Shown: positions 22,755-30,965 of the stretch, one piece after another
Position numbering within the stretch: the first letter of the stretch is position 1
Layout of the letters: each line of letters opens with the position of its first letter
From: JACXVD01 sp047975785
GTDB lineage: Bacteria > Pseudomonadota > Alphaproteobacteria > Sphingomonadales > Sphingomonadaceae
NCBI GenBank assembly: GCA_047975785.1
Contig: JBKEEC010000252.1
Span: 1 to 33,910, forward strand
Direction: 5' to 3'
DNA: 33,910 nucleotides
Program-made: the position numbers and the translations under genes
Notes under the pieces: model-generated
What the model was told of the DNA's origin: nothing
The model's input: the letters and a program-made list of their open reading frames with translations, nothing else
Database searches by the model: none

Positions 22755-22779
22755 ATTCTGTTATATGTCATCCCGCTCT
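22755..22779 (+). repeat. Compound palindromic repeat, right remnant
   Basis: ATTCTGTTATATGTCATCCC followed by GCTCT matches the terminal quarter of the element, differing from the 30861 copy (reverse complement) at one base, in the same orientation as copy 1. Together with copy 1 it rebuilds one full element. The convergent prpE gene ends 65 bp further on, so the original element lay between the convergent queC and prpE genes. Confidence 0.75.
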
Positions 22780-22843
22780 GGAAAACAAAGCAATACAGCA
22801 TTGCAAATGGTTCAACCATTTTTTGCGATGCAATAAAGCGTTT

Positions 22844-24733
22844 TCAGGCAGGTTCCCTGACCGTGGCAGCAATAACATCAAGCACGGAAGCGTCTTCTAT
22901 GGTCGCGGGAATGGTATAGTCTTCGCCATCGACAATCTTGCGCAAGACATTGCGCAGGATCTTGCCTGAACGTGTCTTGGGCAAAGCCTGAATCAGATAA
23001 ACCCGCTTCAATGCTGCCACCGCGCCAAGCTCACCGCGCACTGCGGCAATGATTTGCTCCATCATCTCATCGCCACCTTTTGCACCTGCTCTTGCCACAG
23101 CAAAGGCGACCGGAATCATACCCTTGATATTGTCCTGTGCGCCGATCACCGCCGCTTCGGCGACTCCATCCTGCGCGGCAACAATCTGCTCCATCTGACC
23201 TGTTGACAGACGGTGGCCAGCGACATTGATGATGTCATCCGTGCGTCCCATAATATTGATGAAGCCATCAGCGTCGATATGGCCCGCATCTCCGGTTTCA
23301 TAATAGCCGGGATAGGCACCAAAATTCTTTTCATAGGCGGCGTGATTATTCCACAGCGTCCGGAATGCGCCCGGTGCGAGTGGTTCCCTGATGACGATCG
23401 CGCCGCTTTCTCCGTCGGGCAGGGGGCTGCCATCCTCTCCCAGAACCGCAAACTGATAGCCGGGAACAGGAAAACCGGCGCTGCCCGGCCTGCGGCGCAT
23501 ATCACCAAGGCCAAAGCAGGTTGCAATTGCAGGCCATCCCAGCTCTGTCTGCCACCAGTGGTCTATCACGGGCAGACCCGATTTTTCTTCAAGCCAGTGG
23601 ATGGTGTCAGGGTCGGCCCTTTCGCCCGCGAGAAAAATGACTTCCAGATTTCCGGTGCCGATCTGTGCAAGAAATCCGGCATCGGGATCTTCCTTGCGGA
23701 TGGCCCTGATGGCAGTCGGAGCGGTGAAAAAACATTTCACATTATGCCGGGTCATGACTCTCCAGAATGTACCGGGATCAGGTGTGCCCACCGGCTTGCC
23801 TTCGAACATGATCGTCGTTGCTCCGACCAGCAACGGAGCATAGACAATATAGCTATGACCAACGACCCATCCGATATCGGACGCGGCCCAGAACACGTCT
23901 CCTGCCCCAACGCCATAGATATGGGTCATTGACCAGGCGAGCGCCACTGCATGGCCGCCATTTTCGCGGACCACGCCCTTGGGAATGCCGGTTGTGCCTG
24001 AAGTATAGAGAATATAAAGCGGATCGCTGCTGGCCATTTCCGCGCAAGGCACATCCGGATCATTTTCTGCAGCAGATGCGAGCTCTTCCCAGTCGGAATC
24101 GCGCGGTTTTTCAAGCTCTGCCTGTGCCATTTCGCGCTGATAGACTACCAGATGGGGAATCTTGTGACTGGCAAGCTGGAGGGCCTCATCAACCAGAGGT
24201 TTATAGGCAATGGTCCGCCCGCCCTCTATCCCGCAAGAGGCCGTGAGCAACAATCCGGGAGCGGCGTCATCAATGCGCTTGGCCAGTTCAAGCGGTGCAA
24301 ACCCGCCAAATACCACCGAATGAATAGCACCAATACGCGCGCAGGCCAGCATGGCGAACATGGCTTGCGGGATCATCGGCATATAGATCACCACCCTGTC
24401 ACCCTTGCCAATGCCCAGACGCACCAGCATTTTGGTGACCCGGTTCACTTCATCAAGCAATTGCGCATAGGTCCAGCCTGTCTCGCTGCCGGTGACAGGG
24501 CTGACATGGATGAAAGCGGTCTGCTCGCCGCGTCCGGCCTCGATATGGCGATCAACGCAATTGTAGCAGGTGTTGAGGGTTCCGCCAGGATACCAGCCAT
24601 TTTCCATGGTGTGGGCTGCATCGGGCTGCTTTGTCCAGTCGACAGACCGGGCCGCATCAAGCCAGAATTTTTCCGGGTTATCCACGCTTTCGCGCAATAT
24701 CCGCTTATATTCCCGGTCGGTTCCTTCGCGCAT
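22844..24733 (-). CDS. prpE: Propionyl-CoA synthetase-type acyl-CoA ligase
   Basis: A 629-residue AMP-forming acyl-CoA synthetase. YTSGTTGIPKGVVRENGGHAVAL is the ATP loop, WWQTELGWPAIA the acid-binding region, and KTRSGKILRNVLRKIVDGEDY the C-terminal lysine motif acetylated in Acs/PrpE enzymes. ASCGIEGGRTIAYKPLVDEAL is characteristic of PrpE rather than Acs, so propionate is the likeliest substrate, with butyrate or acetate possible. The start ATG 24733 is preceded by GAGGGGAAAG; the open frame runs 58 codons further but through the terminator hairpin. It is the last gene of the minus-strand porin-permease-ligase set and is convergent with the repeat and queC. It should feed the methylcitrate or methylmalonyl route, not present here. 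Confidence 0.88.
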   Translation of the reverse strand: MREGTDREYKRILRESVDNPEKFWLDAARSVDWTKQPDAAHTMENGWYPGGTLNTCYNCVDRHIEAGRGEQTAFIHVSPVTGSETGWTYAQLLDEVNRVTKMLVRLGIGKGDRVVIYMPMIPQAMFAMLACARIGAIHSVVFGGFAPLELAKRIDDAAPGLLLTASCGIEGGRTIAYKPLVDEALQLASHKIPHLVVYQREMAQAELEKPRDSDWEELASAAENDPDVPCAEMASSDPLYILYTSGTTGIPKGVVRENGGHAVALAWSMTHIYGVGAGDVFWAASDIGWVVGHSYIVYAPLLVGATTIMFEGKPVGTPDPGTFWRVMTRHNVKCFFTAPTAIRAIRKEDPDAGFLAQIGTGNLEVIFLAGERADPDTIHWLEEKSGLPVIDHWWQTELGWPAIATCFGLGDMRRRPGSAGFPVPGYQFAVLGEDGSPLPDGESGAIVIREPLAPGAFRTLWNNHAAYEKNFGAYPGYYETGDAGHIDADGFINIMGRTDDIINVAGHRLSTGQMEQIVAAQDGVAEAAVIGAQDNIKGMIPVAFAVARAGAKGGDEMMEQIIAAVRGELGAVAALKRVYLIQALPKTRSGKILRNVLRKIVDGEDYTIPATIEDASVLDVIAATVREPA

Positions 24734-24755
24734 CTTCTTTCCCCTCGGCCAGAGC

Positions 24756-24801
24756 AAAAACGGGTTGCATCCGTGGCCTGAAACTGTCTGGCCACGGATG
24801 C
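24756..24801 (-). terminator. Hairpin between the MFS permease gene and prpE
   Basis: A perfect 12-base inverted repeat (GCATCCGTGGCC, 24767-24778, with 24790-24801) around an 11-base loop, followed on the minus strand by six bases and then five T. It starts 19 bp after the permease stop and ends about 34 bp before the prpE start. It should attenuate or process the transcript and lower prpE expression relative to the permease. Confidence 0.6.
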
Positions 24802-24819
24802 AGTATGGGTTGGTCCTGT

Positions 24820-26553
24820 TTACGCGTCGATATTGCGTTTGAAGGTTTCGGGCAGAAACAGGACACCTATCACGACGGTCAGGGCAGCCACAATAATCGG
24901 ATACCACAGGCCGTAATAGATATTGCCTGTAGCTGCGACCATGGCAAACGCCGTGGTAGGCAGGAACCCGCCAAACCAGCCATTACCGATATGATAGGGC
25001 AATGACATCGAGGTGTAACGGATACGGCTGGGGAAGAGTTCAACCAGCAATGCGGCGATCGGTCCGTAAACCATCGTCACCAGAATGACGAGATAGGTCA
25101 GGATTGCGATGACCATGGGCTTGTTGATCTGGGCCGGATCGGCAAAGAGGATCTTCTTCGGAGCTTTCGGATCCTTGGCTGCTGCCGGATTGTCCTTCAC
25201 CGGATACCCATCTGCCTGCAATGTAGCCATGACCTTGCCGCCAAAAGCCTTGATGGCAGCGGCCCGTTCATCGCCCGACAATTGCGTCGGATCCGGTGCA
25301 GTGATGAGATCATCGCCGATGGCTACACTTGCCACAGTTCCCGGAGGCGCTGCAACTACAGTGTAGCTGATAGCGTTCTTGGCGAGATAGGATTTGGCAA
25401 TGTCACAGCTTTTGGTGTCGAACTTGTTTTTTCCGATCGGATCAAACTGAACCGAGCAGTCATTCTCATTGACCGTAAGTGTCACAGGTGCCGCTTCGCT
25501 GGCTCTGGACAGGGCCGGATTGGCAGCATTGGACAGGGCGTGAAATGCCGGGAAATAGGTCAGGGCTGCAAGCGCACACCCTGCCATGATGATCCATTTG
25601 CGTCCGATCCTGTCTGAAAGACCACCAAAGAAGATGAAAAACGGTGTGCCAATGGCCAGCGCAATGGCAATCATGATATTGGTTGTTGCGCCATCTACCA
25701 GCAGCATTTTTTCAAGGAAGAACATTGCGTAGAACTGGCCGGTATACCAGACCACGGCCTGACCGGCGACGGCACCAAACAGGGCAATCAGAACCAGTCT
25801 GAGATTACTCCATTCGCCAAAGGCTTCCTTGATCGGGGCCTTCGAGGTTTTGCCTTCTTCTTTCATCTTCTGGAAGACCGGGCTTTCAGCAAGCTGCAAG
25901 CGGATCCACATGGATACGGCCAGCAGGATCATGGACACCAGGAAAGGCACGCGCCATCCCCAGTCCTTGAACGCATCCTCGCCAATGATCGTGCGTGTGC
26001 CGATCACCACCAGCAGGGCTGCAAACAGGCCCAGCGTGGCAGTTGTCTGGATGAAGCTGGTATAAAGCCCGCGTTTGTTATTGGGGGCATGTTCGGCCAC
26101 ATAGGTAGCCGCTCCGCCATATTCCCCGCCCAGAGCCAGGCCCTGAACCAGACGCATGATTACCAGCATGATCGGCGCCGCGACCCCGATCGAGGCATAG
26201 GATGGCAGCAGGCCGACCACAAAAGTGGAAAGGCCCATCAGCCCCATGGTTACAAGAAACGTATATTTGCGGCCGACAAGATCACCAATGCGGCCAAAAA
26301 CCAGCGCCCCGAATGGACGGACGGCAAACCCGGCAGCAAAGGCAGCCAGCGCAAAGATAAAACCGGTGGTTTCATCAACGCCAGAGAAAAACTGGGCTGA
26401 AATAATCGTGGCCAGCAGGCCGTATAGATAAAAATCATACCATTCAAAAACGGTTCCGAGTGATGAGGCCGTAATAACGAGCTTCTCACTCTGCGTTGCC
26501 GTATGATGCCTGGGCATGGAGGCAAGATCCTCCGTGGCTTCATTCAGGTTCAT
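24820..26553 (-). CDS. MFS transporter, metabolite:H+ symporter (MHS) type
   Basis: 577 residues, long for the family. EWYDFYLYGLLA in the first helix is the MHS hallmark. FGRIGDLVGRKYTF (88-101) is motif A, repeated as FGGLSDRIGRKW (309-320). LVQGLALGGEYGGA (135-148) is the helix-4 signature. Residues 341-478 form a hydrophilic insertion of about 138 residues between helices 9 and 10, expected in the periplasm, with two cysteines (366 and 383) that could form a disulfide. Placed between a porin and an acyl-CoA ligase and opposite acs, it probably imports a short-chain carboxylate; the substrate is inference. The start ATG 26553 follows GGAGAGGGG. The porin gene ends 39 bp upstream. Confidence 0.88.
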   Translation of the reverse strand: MNLNEATEDLASMPRHHTATQSEKLVITASSLGTVFEWYDFYLYGLLATIISAQFFSGVDETTGFIFALAAFAAGFAVRPFGALVFGRIGDLVGRKYTFLVTMGLMGLSTFVVGLLPSYASIGVAAPIMLVIMRLVQGLALGGEYGGAATYVAEHAPNNKRGLYTSFIQTTATLGLFAALLVVIGTRTIIGEDAFKDWGWRVPFLVSMILLAVSMWIRLQLAESPVFQKMKEEGKTSKAPIKEAFGEWSNLRLVLIALFGAVAGQAVVWYTGQFYAMFFLEKMLLVDGATTNIMIAIALAIGTPFFIFFGGLSDRIGRKWIIMAGCALAALTYFPAFHALSNAANPALSRASEAAPVTLTVNENDCSVQFDPIGKNKFDTKSCDIAKSYLAKNAISYTVVAAPPGTVASVAIGDDLITAPDPTQLSGDERAAAIKAFGGKVMATLQADGYPVKDNPAAAKDPKAPKKILFADPAQINKPMVIAILTYLVILVTMVYGPIAALLVELFPSRIRYTSMSLPYHIGNGWFGGFLPTTAFAMVAATGNIYYGLWYPIIVAALTVVIGVLFLPETFKRNIDA

Positions 26554-26592
26554 GACCCCTCTCCTTTTCTTTCAGATATTCAAACGAACAGG

Positions 26593-28026
26593 TTAGAAAT
26601 TGTATTTTGCGGCAAATTCAACGCGGTCGAGCGTGCCCTTGTCACCACCTTCAACCTCACGAAAACCGTGACGATATTCGATGCCGAGATCGACATTCTT
26701 GACCGGAGAATAAAAGATGTTGCCCGCTACGCTCCACGCTGTCTTGTTCATGCCAAGTATCTGGGCAGCAGTCAGCGCATCCGAATAATCGACCTTCTGG
26801 AAACTGCCCATCACATTGGCGCGAATATTCTTCGCAAGTCCGACACGCAGTGCGCCCAGAACTGCGAGTTCATTGACGCGCTCAAGCTCAAGCGTGATCG
26901 GGTTGTAAACGGCATCGGGTGCAAAATTTATCCCGACATAGCGTCCGGCATTATGTCCGTAGGTCGTCATAAAGCGGATATCGCTGGTCTTGTCGGAGTT
27001 GAGGAAAATCTTGCCGGCGCCGCTAATGGCCCAGCCACTGGTTTTGGCAACGATACCCCCATTGGAGATTCTTACCTGTCGGCCAAGTGCTGCCAGTGAA
27101 AGTTCGGCTTGTGGAATGGTATAGGCAAACCGCGCGGCAAAGTCGGGCATGTGGTCATCGCCGTTTTCAATCAGCGCCGGGGTTCCGGCATTGGCTGTCG
27201 CCGCTTCGGGGTTTTCAGCCGAAATATGCAGGGTGAGCTGTTTGGAAAGCGGCGCGCTGTAACGGATCAGCGGTTGACGCACAAAGACTGTTCCCTCGGT
27301 CGCGCCGACGAAATCGGTGCTTTCAGGCAAGGCGCCGGGATATTGGAAGGTTGACCAGTCCTGTCCGAAAGTCCAGCGATCAACCTGCATATAGGCCCGG
27401 CGCAGGGCAAGGTTATAACCATTGGTTGTCCGCTGGGTGCCCTGGGTTCCTGTCGAAGTCTGGAAATCGGTTTCGACATAAGCCTTGACGCTGTGCCCTG
27501 CGATATCGGTTGCAAGGTTCATCCAGAGCCGTGTCTGTTTGGCGCTGAAATCTGTTACCCGGCTTGAAGGAGCGCCACCTACCGGAATTGTCTGGGGCAG
27601 ATAAAAATCGCGTCCCAGGCTGTTATTGGCTGGCTCTCCATCAGAATAACGCGTGCTGTTGGCCGCCAGCTTGATAAAGCCACCGAGCTTGACGGTGGTT
27701 GATCCTACCTGCATCCCTTCAGCCTTGGGTGCCTCGGCTTTCGGAGCCGCTGCGAGGACGGTGGTCTTGTTTTCCACCACTGCGACGCGGGCTGCGGTTT
27801 GCTCGCTGGTTTGCCGGGCCTGCTGCGCTGCGGCTTCTGTTTGTGCCTGTGCCTGTCGCGCTTCGGCGAGTTCCGCGCGCAATTGCTGCATCTGTGCTTC
27901 GAGCTGCTGGAGGCGGGCCTCCATTTCGGTTGCGCTGCTACCCTTGGCCAATGCGGCCTGCGGACTGGCGATCATGGTGCTGGCCAGCAAAATGCCTGCC
28001 AGCGATATTCCTCCTCTGCGACTCAT
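26593..28026 (-). CDS. DcaP-like outer-membrane porin
   Basis: 477 residues. A signal peptide (1-27, ending PQAALA) is followed by a coiled coil at about 32-85 (EARLQQLEAQMQQLRAELAEARQAQ), then a beta-barrel starting VKLGGFIKLAANSTRYSDGE and ending in the outer-membrane terminal KYNF. DcaP-like porins are trimeric barrels with an N-terminal periplasmic coiled coil that pass dicarboxylates and other small acids. The context (permease, PrpE, Acs) suggests uptake of short-chain acids. The start ATG 28026 has the Shine-Dalgarno sequence AAGGAGAGG; an upstream extension of 43 codons enters the regulatory region and is unlikely. It heads the minus-strand operon and is divergent from acs across a shared 230-bp region. 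Confidence 0.88.
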   Translation of the reverse strand: MSRRGGISLAGILLASTMIASPQAALAKGSSATEMEARLQQLEAQMQQLRAELAEARQAQAQTEAAAQQARQTSEQTAARVAVVENKTTVLAAAPKAEAPKAEGMQVGSTTVKLGGFIKLAANSTRYSDGEPANNSLGRDFYLPQTIPVGGAPSSRVTDFSAKQTRLWMNLATDIAGHSVKAYVETDFQTSTGTQGTQRTTNGYNLALRRAYMQVDRWTFGQDWSTFQYPGALPESTDFVGATEGTVFVRQPLIRYSAPLSKQLTLHISAENPEAATANAGTPALIENGDDHMPDFAARFAYTIPQAELSLAALGRQVRISNGGIVAKTSGWAISGAGKIFLNSDKTSDIRFMTTYGHNAGRYVGINFAPDAVYNPITLELERVNELAVLGALRVGLAKNIRANVMGSFQKVDYSDALTAAQILGMNKTAWSVAGNIFYSPVKNVDLGIEYRHGFREVEGGDKGTLDRVEFAAKYNF

Positions 28027-28095
28027 TATCCTCTCCTTGGAGCCCGGTTTATGTGTGGGCAGTGCATCATCGCGCAGCGCAGCGGGCGGGCACAG

Positions 28096-28129
28096 CCGGA
28101 CAATGGTCGAGTATCCCGGACTTTGGTCG
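28096..28129. promoter_or_regulatory. Two 14-bp direct repeats, candidate CrbR operator
   Basis: CCGGACAATGGTCG (28096-28109) and CCGGACTTTGGTCG (28116-28129) share 12 of 14 bases and begin exactly 20 bp apart, two helical turns. They lie upstream of the acs promoter-like element and between acs and the porin gene. LuxR-type response regulators commonly bind as dimers to such phased sites. The link to CrbR is inference from position. Confidence 0.55.
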
Positions 28130-28133
28130 GGGG

Positions 28134-28162
28134 TTCCGTCGAGGCCTTGCGTCATCTATCCT
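28134..28162 (+). promoter_or_regulatory. Weak sigma-70-like promoter of acs
   Basis: TTCCGT (28134-28139), 17-bp spacer, TATCCT (28157-28162). The -35 box is poor and the -10 box is the same hexamer used by the cold-shock gene. With a start near 28169 the two direct repeats centre at about -46 and -66, typical for an activator compensating a weak -35 element. The leader would be about 88 nt. Confidence 0.4.
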
Positions 28163-28199
28163 GTCTCGCGAACAGTCGTGCCATGTGCCCGATGAGTCC

Positions 28200-28213
28200 T
28201 GACCCAAAGGTCA
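28200..28213. promoter_or_regulatory. Palindrome in the acs leader region
   Basis: TGACC-CAAA-GGTCA is a perfect five-base inverted repeat 43 bp before the acs start. It resembles the reverse complement of the second direct repeat (GACCAAAGTC), so it may be a further site of the same regulator. A second palindrome, TCATTG-G-CAATGA, follows directly at 28214-28226. Confidence 0.4.
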
Positions 28214-28256
28214 TCATTGGCAATGACGAACAAGACTATTCTGGAGGAGAGGCGTA

Positions 28257-30206
28257 ATGTCCGAGACAGTTTATCCCGTGTCGCAGCAATGGGAGAAAGA
28301 AGCCCGTATTGATAATGAGGGCTACCTTCGTGAGTATCAACGCTCACTTGATGACCCCGATGGCTTCTGGAGTGATCATGCACAACGGATCGACTGGATC
28401 AGGCCTTTTACCAAAGTAAAGAACACCTCATTTGATGAAGCCGGTTTCGGCATCAAATGGTTTGAGGACGGCACACTCAATCTTTCGGCCAATTGTCTTG
28501 ACCGGCATCTTGCCGGACATGGCGATGAGATTGCGATCATCTGGGAGCCTGACGATCCATCTGATGCCGGGCGCAGTATCAGCTACCGCGAGCTTTATGA
28601 AGATGTCTGCCGCTTCGCCAACCTGCTAAAATCGCGCGGAGTCAGGAAAGGGGACAGGGTTACGATCTATCTGCCGATGGTGCCTGAGGCTGCCGTTGCA
28701 ATGCTCGCCTGTGCGCGCATCGGTGCGATCCATTCAATCGTATTTGCCGGCTTTTCGCCCGATGCGCTGGCCGGGCGGATTACTGATTGCGACAGCACTA
28801 TTGTGCTCACCGCCGATGAAGGCTTGCGCGGTGGCAAGAAAGTGCCTCTGAAAACCAATGTTGACGAAGCACTTGCATCGGTTCGCGGTGTTGAAACCGT
28901 TATTGTGCTTAAACGCACCGGCACCAGTGTTGCGATGAAGGAAGGGCGCGATCTTGACTGGGCCAGCGCGGCTGCCAGCCAGAGCAATGAATGCCCGCCC
29001 GAAGAAATGAATGCCGAAGATCCGCTGTTTATTCTTTACACTTCCGGCTCGACCGGGAAGCCCAAGGGCGTGCTTCATACCACGGGTGGATATTCGGTCT
29101 GGGCTGCGATCACCCATCAATATGTGTTCGATTACCATCCGGGGCAGATTTACTGGTGCGCCGCTGATATTGGCTGGGTGACCGGTCACAGCTATGTCGT
29201 TTACGGTCCGTTGATGAACCGGGCGACCACGGTGATGTTCGAAGGTGTCCCCAACTATCCCGATCCCTCACGTTTCTGGCAGGTAGTCGATAAATATAAT
29301 GTCGACATTTTCTACGGTGCGCCCACGGCATTGCGCGCTCTGATGCGTGAAGGCGATGACTGGGTAAAGAAAACTTCGCGGCAGAGCCTGCGATTGCTTG
29401 GCTCGGTTGGTGAGCCAATCAACCCTGAAGCCTGGGAGTGGTATTACAATGTTGTCGGCGATAAACGCTGCCCGATTGTCGATACATGGTGGCAGACCGA
29501 AACCGGCGGAATCATGATAACCCCGCTCCCCGGTGCCACGGCATTGAAACCCGGATCTGCCACCCGTCCATTCTTTGGCGTCAGGCCAATGCTGGTTGAT
29601 AGCGAAGGCACCCCGATCGAAGGTGCAGGCGATGGCTGTCTGACCATCACAGATTCATGGCCGGGTCAGATGCGCACTGTCTGGGGCGATGATGAACGCT
29701 TTTTCCAGACCTATTTCAGCACCTTCAAGGGATTGTATTTCACCGGAGATGGTTGCCACCGCGATGAAGATGGTTATTACTGGATCACGGGGCGGATTGA
29801 TGATGTCATCAATGTTTCAGGCCATCGCATGGGCACTGCCGAAATTGAAAGCGCGCTGGTCGCCCACGAAAAAGTAGCCGAATCTGCCGTTGTCGGTATG
29901 CCGCATGATATTAAGGGTCAGGGCATTTACGCCTATGTCACTACCAATGCCAATATCGAACCTGACGAGGCCTTGCGTAAGGAACTGGTGCAATGGGTGC
30001 GGCAGGAAATCGGCCCGATTGCTACACCTGATATCATCCAGTTTGCGCCAGGCCTGCCCAAAACGCGTTCGGGCAAGATCATGCGACGCATCTTGCGCAA
30101 AATTGCCGAAAACGATGTGTCCAATCTCGGCGACATATCGACACTGGCCGATCCTTCGGTGGTTGATCATCTGCTCGAAAACCGGCCCCGACTTACGCAG
30201 GTCTGA
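28257..30206 (+). CDS. acs: Acetyl-coenzyme A synthetase
   Basis: 649 residues, the standard length. Visible signatures are YTSGSTGKPKGVLHTTGGY near residue 260 (ATP loop), DTWWQTETGGIMITPLPGATALKPGSATRPFFGV, TGRIDDVINVSGHRMGTAEIESALV (A8 hinge) and PKTRSGKIMRRILRKIA with Lys607, the counterpart of the Pat/CobB-controlled acetylation site. It activates acetate to acetyl-CoA via acetyl-AMP with high affinity. ATG 28257 has a very strong Shine-Dalgarno sequence (GGAGGAGAGG). The gene for the LuxR-type regulator starts immediately at the next base after the stop, so synthetase and regulator share one transcript. Upstream direct repeats suggest activation by that regulator. Confidence 0.97.
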   Translation: MSETVYPVSQQWEKEARIDNEGYLREYQRSLDDPDGFWSDHAQRIDWIRPFTKVKNTSFDEAGFGIKWFEDGTLNLSANCLDRHLAGHGDEIAIIWEPDDPSDAGRSISYRELYEDVCRFANLLKSRGVRKGDRVTIYLPMVPEAAVAMLACARIGAIHSIVFAGFSPDALAGRITDCDSTIVLTADEGLRGGKKVPLKTNVDEALASVRGVETVIVLKRTGTSVAMKEGRDLDWASAAASQSNECPPEEMNAEDPLFILYTSGSTGKPKGVLHTTGGYSVWAAITHQYVFDYHPGQIYWCAADIGWVTGHSYVVYGPLMNRATTVMFEGVPNYPDPSRFWQVVDKYNVDIFYGAPTALRALMREGDDWVKKTSRQSLRLLGSVGEPINPEAWEWYYNVVGDKRCPIVDTWWQTETGGIMITPLPGATALKPGSATRPFFGVRPMLVDSEGTPIEGAGDGCLTITDSWPGQMRTVWGDDERFFQTYFSTFKGLYFTGDGCHRDEDGYYWITGRIDDVINVSGHRMGTAEIESALVAHEKVAESAVVGMPHDIKGQGIYAYVTTNANIEPDEALRKELVQWVRQEIGPIATPDIIQFAPGLPKTRSGKIMRRILRKIAENDVSNLGDISTLADPSVVDHLLENRPRLTQV

Positions 30207-30863
30207 ATGAGCGGGGCGGGAACAGGCGAAGGGGCGGCAGTCCTTATAGCGGATGACCACCCGCTATTCCGGCAGGCACTGGCGCTGGCAGTGGGGAAGG
30301 TGGCCCCTTCGGCCAGGATTCTCGAAGCGGGAACCCTGGCCGGTGCAGTTTCTGCCGCTATTGATGCGGAGCAATTAATGCTGATCCTGCTTGACCTGAA
30401 AATGCCCGGCGCTGTCGGTTATTCGGGAATTGCCTTGCTCCATGCCGAGCATCCACAAGTGCCGATTCTTGTCGTTTCGAGTGCAGATGGCGCAGCAGCC
30501 CAGGACGAAGTGCGCAGCTTTGGCGCTGTAGGATTCTTGCGCAAGGATAGCCCGCTGGATGAGATCGAAGAAGCAATTGGCGCCGCCCTGTCCGGCCAAA
30601 GACCCGCGCGCAAACTGTCTGAACAGACTCTGACGCCTGAAGGAGATGTGCGCGACAAGGTCGCAAAACTTACCCCGACCGAGCTGAAGGTGCTGCTCGC
30701 TGTCATCCAGGGCCAGCTTAACAAGCAGATTGCATATGGGCTTGGCATCAGTGAAGCCACTGTCAAAGGGCATATGACAGCCATCATGCGCAAACTTGAT
30801 GTTTCCAACCGCACACAGGCGGCACTGGTTGCGCGCTCTCTGGGACTGGATATCAGTCACTAG
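30207..30863 (+). CDS. crbR: LuxR-family response regulator, CrbR/ErdR type
   Basis: 218 residues: a receiver domain (10-130) with acidic pair Asp16-Asp17 in LIADDHPLFRQAL, phosphoacceptor Asp63 in LLDLKMPG and Lys113 in FLRKD, then a LuxR/NarL helix-turn-helix (153-213: LTPTELKVLLAVIQGQLNKQIAYGLGISEATVKGHMTAIMRKLDVSNRTQA). The glycine usual before the tetra-helical HTH is kept. Directly downstream of acs with no gap and facing a SLC5-type hybrid kinase, it matches CrbR (ErdR), which activates acs in Vibrio and Pseudomonas. That identity is by context plus domain type; the generic family call is certain. Its stop TAG is the first triplet of the palindromic repeat. Confidence 0.88.
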   Translation: MSGAGTGEGAAVLIADDHPLFRQALALAVGKVAPSARILEAGTLAGAVSAAIDAEQLMLILLDLKMPGAVGYSGIALLHAEHPQVPILVVSSADGAAAQDEVRSFGAVGFLRKDSPLDEIEEAIGAALSGQRPARKLSEQTLTPEGDVRDKVAKLTPTELKVLLAVIQGQLNKQIAYGLGISEATVKGHMTAIMRKLDVSNRTQAALVARSLGLDISH

Positions 30864-30965
30864 AGCGGGATGACATATGACAGAATCACATCCCGCTCTT
30901 TATACTTTTGTTGTCGTGTGATTTTTTGACAAAAACCGGTGCCCGTTTTTTGTCATCACACTCTA
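30861..30965. repeat. Compound palindromic repeat, full copy between crbR and crbS
   Basis: The 105-bp element has two parts. The first (30861 to about 30900) has AGAGCGGGATG and CATCCCGCTCT as arms. The second has ATCACAC/GTGTGAT arms around a long inner stem (GACAAAAA with TTTTTGTC, GC-rich loop). It starts with the crbR stop TAG on one strand and contains the crbS stop TGA on the other, so it fills the whole space between the convergent genes. T-rich tracts on both strands suit a bidirectional terminator. Similar AGAGCGGGATG palindromes are widespread in alphaproteobacteria. Confidence 0.85.

Noticed and set aside
22487..22819. Minus-strand open frame of 110 codons between the GyrI-like gene and prpE
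   Set aside because: It starts in the repeat remnant, overlaps the 3' end of the GyrI-like gene and has no recognisable domain. A stretch reading NAGMTEEGWG resembles translations of dispersed intergenic repeats rather than a real protein.
23213..23932. 239-codon plus-strand open frame inside prpE
   Set aside because: A shadow of the acyl-CoA ligase gene; no domain, no Shine-Dalgarno sequence.
28237..28242. TATTCT as the acs -10 box
   Set aside because: It would place the transcription start inside the ribosome-binding site, and no -35 box sits at a workable distance.
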